64,000 bases of DNA. Source: Desulfoluna butyratoxydans (GTDB lineage Bacteria; Desulfobacterota; Desulfobacteria; Desulfobacterales; Desulfolunaceae). A model generated the notes under the pieces. That model was not told the origin of the DNA. It saw only the letters and a program-made list of their open reading frames with translations, and ran no database searches. The stretch spans positions 248,001-312,000 of the forward strand of contig NZ_CAADHO010000004.1 of NCBI RefSeq assembly GCF_900699765.1. The letters run 5' to 3'. Shown in pieces: positions 62,116 to 64,000 of this stretch. The position numbers were made by a program, and so were the translations under genes. Within the stretch, counting starts at the first letter, position 1, and every line of letters begins with the position of its first letter.

Positions 62116-63615
62116 ATGACGATCATCGACAATGATTTACTCTCCATCCAGGAAGCACGGATTCTTGCAGAGAATGCGTTTGAAGCACAGAAGAAACTCG
62201 CCACCTTTTCCCAGGAGAAGCTGGACGAGATCGTCGAGTGCATGGCGGACGCCGCCCAGGAGCACGCTGAAACGCTTGCCGTGTTGTCCCATGAAGAAAC
62301 AGATTACGGTTCATGGCAGGACAAAGCCGTCAAGAACCGGTTTGTGTGCGGGTACGCACGCAAGCATTTGAGGGGCATGCGCTGCGTGGGCGTCATCGGT
62401 GAAGACCCTCAGAACCGCATGATGGACATCGGTGTTCCCGTCGGTGTCGTGGTGGCGCTGAGTCCTGCGACCAGCCCGGTTTCAACCACCATCTACACGG
62501 CGCTCATTGCCGTAAAGTCCGGCAACGCCGTTGTGTTTTCGCCCCATCCCAGGGCGCGCAAGACCATGGGCAAGGTCCTGGATATCCTCATTGAGGCCGC
62601 AGAGTCCAAGGGGTTGCCCGAAGGTTGCCTGACCTACCTGGGCACGGTGACAGCTTCCGGCACCCGGGAGCTCATGGGGCACAAGGGCACGTCCCTGATC
62701 ATGAACACCGGGGTTCCGGCCATGCTCAAGACAGCCTACAAGGCCGGGAAACCCGTGATCTACGGGGGCACGGGCAACGGGCCTGCCTTTATCGAACGCA
62801 CCGCCGACATCACCCGGGCCGTTGCCGACATCATCGCCAGCAAGACCTTTGACAACGGCATTGTGCCGTCTGCCGAACAGTCCATTGTGGTGGACAGCTG
62901 CATTGACCGGGACGTCAAGGCAGCCCTCCGGGCAAAGGGCGCTTATTTCATGACCGAAGAGGAGACCCGGACCTTTGCCGCTCTCTTTTTCCGTCCCGAC
63001 GGCAAGCTTAACCCCGGGATGGTTGGGGTCTCAGCCAAAACCCTGGCCCATAGGGCAGGGTTTGAGGTACCGGACGATGTTTCCGTGCTCATGGCGGAGC
63101 GCAAATACGTCTCCGACACCGACCCCTTTGCCAGAGAGATGCTGTGTCCCGTGCTGGCCTACTACGTGGAAGACGACTGGATGCACGCCTGTGAAAAGTG
63201 CATCGAGCTCCTGGTGACCGAACGAAACGGCCACACCCTTGTCATCCACTCCAACGATCAGGATGTCATCTGCCAGTTTGCCCTGAAAAAACCCGTGGGC
63301 CGGCTGCTTGTGAATACACCGGCTGCCTTCGGCGGCCTGGGGGCCACCACGAACCTGGTCCCCTCCATGACCCTGGGCAGCGGCTCGGCAGGGGATGGCA
63401 TTACCTCGGACAACGTCTCCCCCTTAAACCTGATCTACACCCGCAAGGTGGGCTACGGGGTCAGGCGCATGGAAGAGATCGACACCGACATGAAGCACGA
63501 CGATCATCCCACCCCGGGCACCGTTGCTCATGGGGCAGAGGACAATTTAGTGAATATGCAGACCTTCCAGAAGCTACTGGACGAGGCCATCCGAACCATC
63601 GGTGGCGCAAAGTAG
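62116..63615 (+). CDS. Aldehyde-dehydrogenase homologue lacking the catalytic Cys
   Basis: 499 aa, related to EutE/CutF-type acylating dehydrogenases and sharing its N-terminal encapsulation-like helix ([20 protein letters not shown]). The nucleotide-binding text is conserved ([32 protein letters not shown]). At the active site EutE has NGTVCASEQS; this protein has [10 protein letters not shown], so the nucleophile is Pro. The nearest Cys is in VDSCIDRD. It may be structural, regulatory or an inactive pseudoenzyme. Type I cut clusters carry two such genes; only this one lies inside the window. Confidence 0.85.
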   Translation: MTIIDNDLLSIQEARILAENAFEAQKKLATFSQEKLDEIVECMADAAQEHAETLAVLSHEETDYGSWQDKAVKNRFVCGYARKHLRGMRCVGVIGEDPQNRMMDIGVPVGVVVALSPATSPVSTTIYTALIAVKSGNAVVFSPHPRARKTMGKVLDILIEAAESKGLPEGCLTYLGTVTASGTRELMGHKGTSLIMNTGVPAMLKTAYKAGKPVIYGGTGNGPAFIERTADITRAVADIIASKTFDNGIVPSAEQSIVVDSCIDRDVKAALRAKGAYFMTEEETRTFAALFFRPDGKLNPGMVGVSAKTLAHRAGFEVPDDVSVLMAERKYVSDTDPFAREMLCPVLAYYVEDDWMHACEKCIELLVTERNGHTLVIHSNDQDVICQFALKKPVGRLLVNTPAAFGGLGATTNLVPSMTLGSGSAGDGITSDNVSPLNLIYTRKVGYGVRRMEEIDTDMKHDDHPTPGTVAHGAEDNLVNMQTFQKLLDEAIRTIGGAK

Positions 63616-63655
63616 ATACCATTGGAAGAGGATCAGTTATAAGGGAGGAATACTT

Positions 63656-64000
63656 TTGGATCTTCATGAATTTTCAAGCAAGCTTGCAGAAGCGACTAAG
63701 AACCTGACCCCTCAAGAGCGCGCATCGCTCAAAAAGATGTTTGAGGGCATCTCTTCTGAGATCACCAAGGCAGCCCCTGGCGTTGCAGGTATCGCTACAA
63801 CCCACGGCCCCGGGATTCCCGACGGCCCCACCGAGCGTCACGCCCAGCTGAGGGAGAATTTCCTCAAGCAGGTGCCCTCCATTACCATTCACCGCGCCAA
63901 GGTGATGACCCAGATCGCCAAGGAGAACCCCGGTCTTCCCAAGGCCATCCTCCGTGGCATGAGCTTCAAGCGCTGCTGTGAGACCGCGCCCCTGGTCATC
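63656..64000 (+). CDS. cutC: Choline trimethylamine-lyase CutC, N-terminal part
   Basis: 115 codons, cut by the right edge. TTG start with AAGGGAGGAA 6-7 bases upstream. [66 protein letters not shown] and [11 protein letters not shown] match the N-terminus of desulfovibrional CutC, the glycyl-radical enzyme that splits choline into trimethylamine and acetaldehyde. The N-terminal helix is an encapsulation-type peptide. Its activase CutD must lie beyond the window. Confidence 0.9.
   Translation, partial: MDLHEFSSKLAEATKNLTPQERASLKKMFEGISSEITKAAPGVAGIATTHGPGIPDGPTERHAQLRENFLKQVPSITIHRAKVMTQIAKENPGLPKAILRGMSFKRCCETAPLVI

Noticed and set aside
1..64000. tRNA, rRNA or CRISPR arrays
   Set aside because: No cloverleaf, rRNA-like or spaced direct repeats were seen; the heptamer array has no spacers.

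Overview
The window is a high-GC Gram-negative chromosome segment. It encodes outer-membrane and periplasmic proteins (FadL, PqiA/PqiB, LolA-like and BON lipoproteins). It carries two bacterial microcompartment (BMC) loci, and the gene content resembles a sulfate-reducing Desulfobacterota (Desulfoluna/Desulfovibrio-like). That placement is an inference from gene content and the CutC N-terminus; there is no rRNA or marker gene here.

Region 1 (1-27 kb) is mostly ordinary housekeeping and accessory DNA: a FadL porin, an aspartic-protease/7TM/ATP-grasp ligase operon, a BON lipoprotein, a nitronate monooxygenase, a DUF1846 protein, a lipase, an amidohydrolase, a calcineurin-like phosphoesterase, PqiA-PqiB and small enzymes. 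It also holds scars: an IS3-type remnant between two truncated genes (11.6-13.0 kb), an internally deleted GNAT pseudogene (17.3 kb), an AT-richer FkbM methyltransferase island (18.2 kb), a perfect 12-copy GCCCTTA heptamer array (26.07 kb) and copies of a ~200 bp terminal-inverted-repeat element that recurs at 54 kb.

Region 2 (27.3-57.8 kb) is a very complete ethanolamine-utilization (eut) locus, read rightward. It has uptake (EutH and an APC-type ethanolamine permease) and control by the EutV/EutW two-component antitermination system. Two full sets of B12-dependent ethanolamine ammonia-lyase plus reactivase are present (EutA1, EutB1C1; EutB2C2, EutA2), with a cobalamin adenosyltransferase (EutT). 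Acetaldehyde is handled by EutE, EutG and a PduL-type phosphotransacylase. The shell comprises EutS, EutL, EutK-like, EutN, two hexameric BMC-H and two PduT-like trimers, and the electron shuttle PduS is encoded next to one trimer. A lipoprotein HAD phosphatase and a Cache-domain chemoreceptor lie inside or beside the locus. Three leader RNAs (before eutH, eutS and eutA1) have the paired hexaloop hairpins plus overlapping terminator expected of EutV-type ANTAR targets.

Region 3 (57.8-64 kb) is the start of a choline-utilization (cut) locus: a MerR/BmrR-type regulator on the minus strand, a DMT-family transporter with a small partner protein, a tandem-BMC shell protein, an aldehyde dehydrogenase homologue whose catalytic Cys is replaced by Pro, and the N-terminus of the glycyl-radical choline TMA-lyase CutC, which runs off the right edge. 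A TTCCCC...GGGG palindrome lies in a 19-bp promoter spacer before the transporter and before the shell gene. A perfect version lies upstream of eutH. This suggests that the cut regulator also touches ethanolamine uptake, and that eutH is controlled both at initiation and by antitermination.
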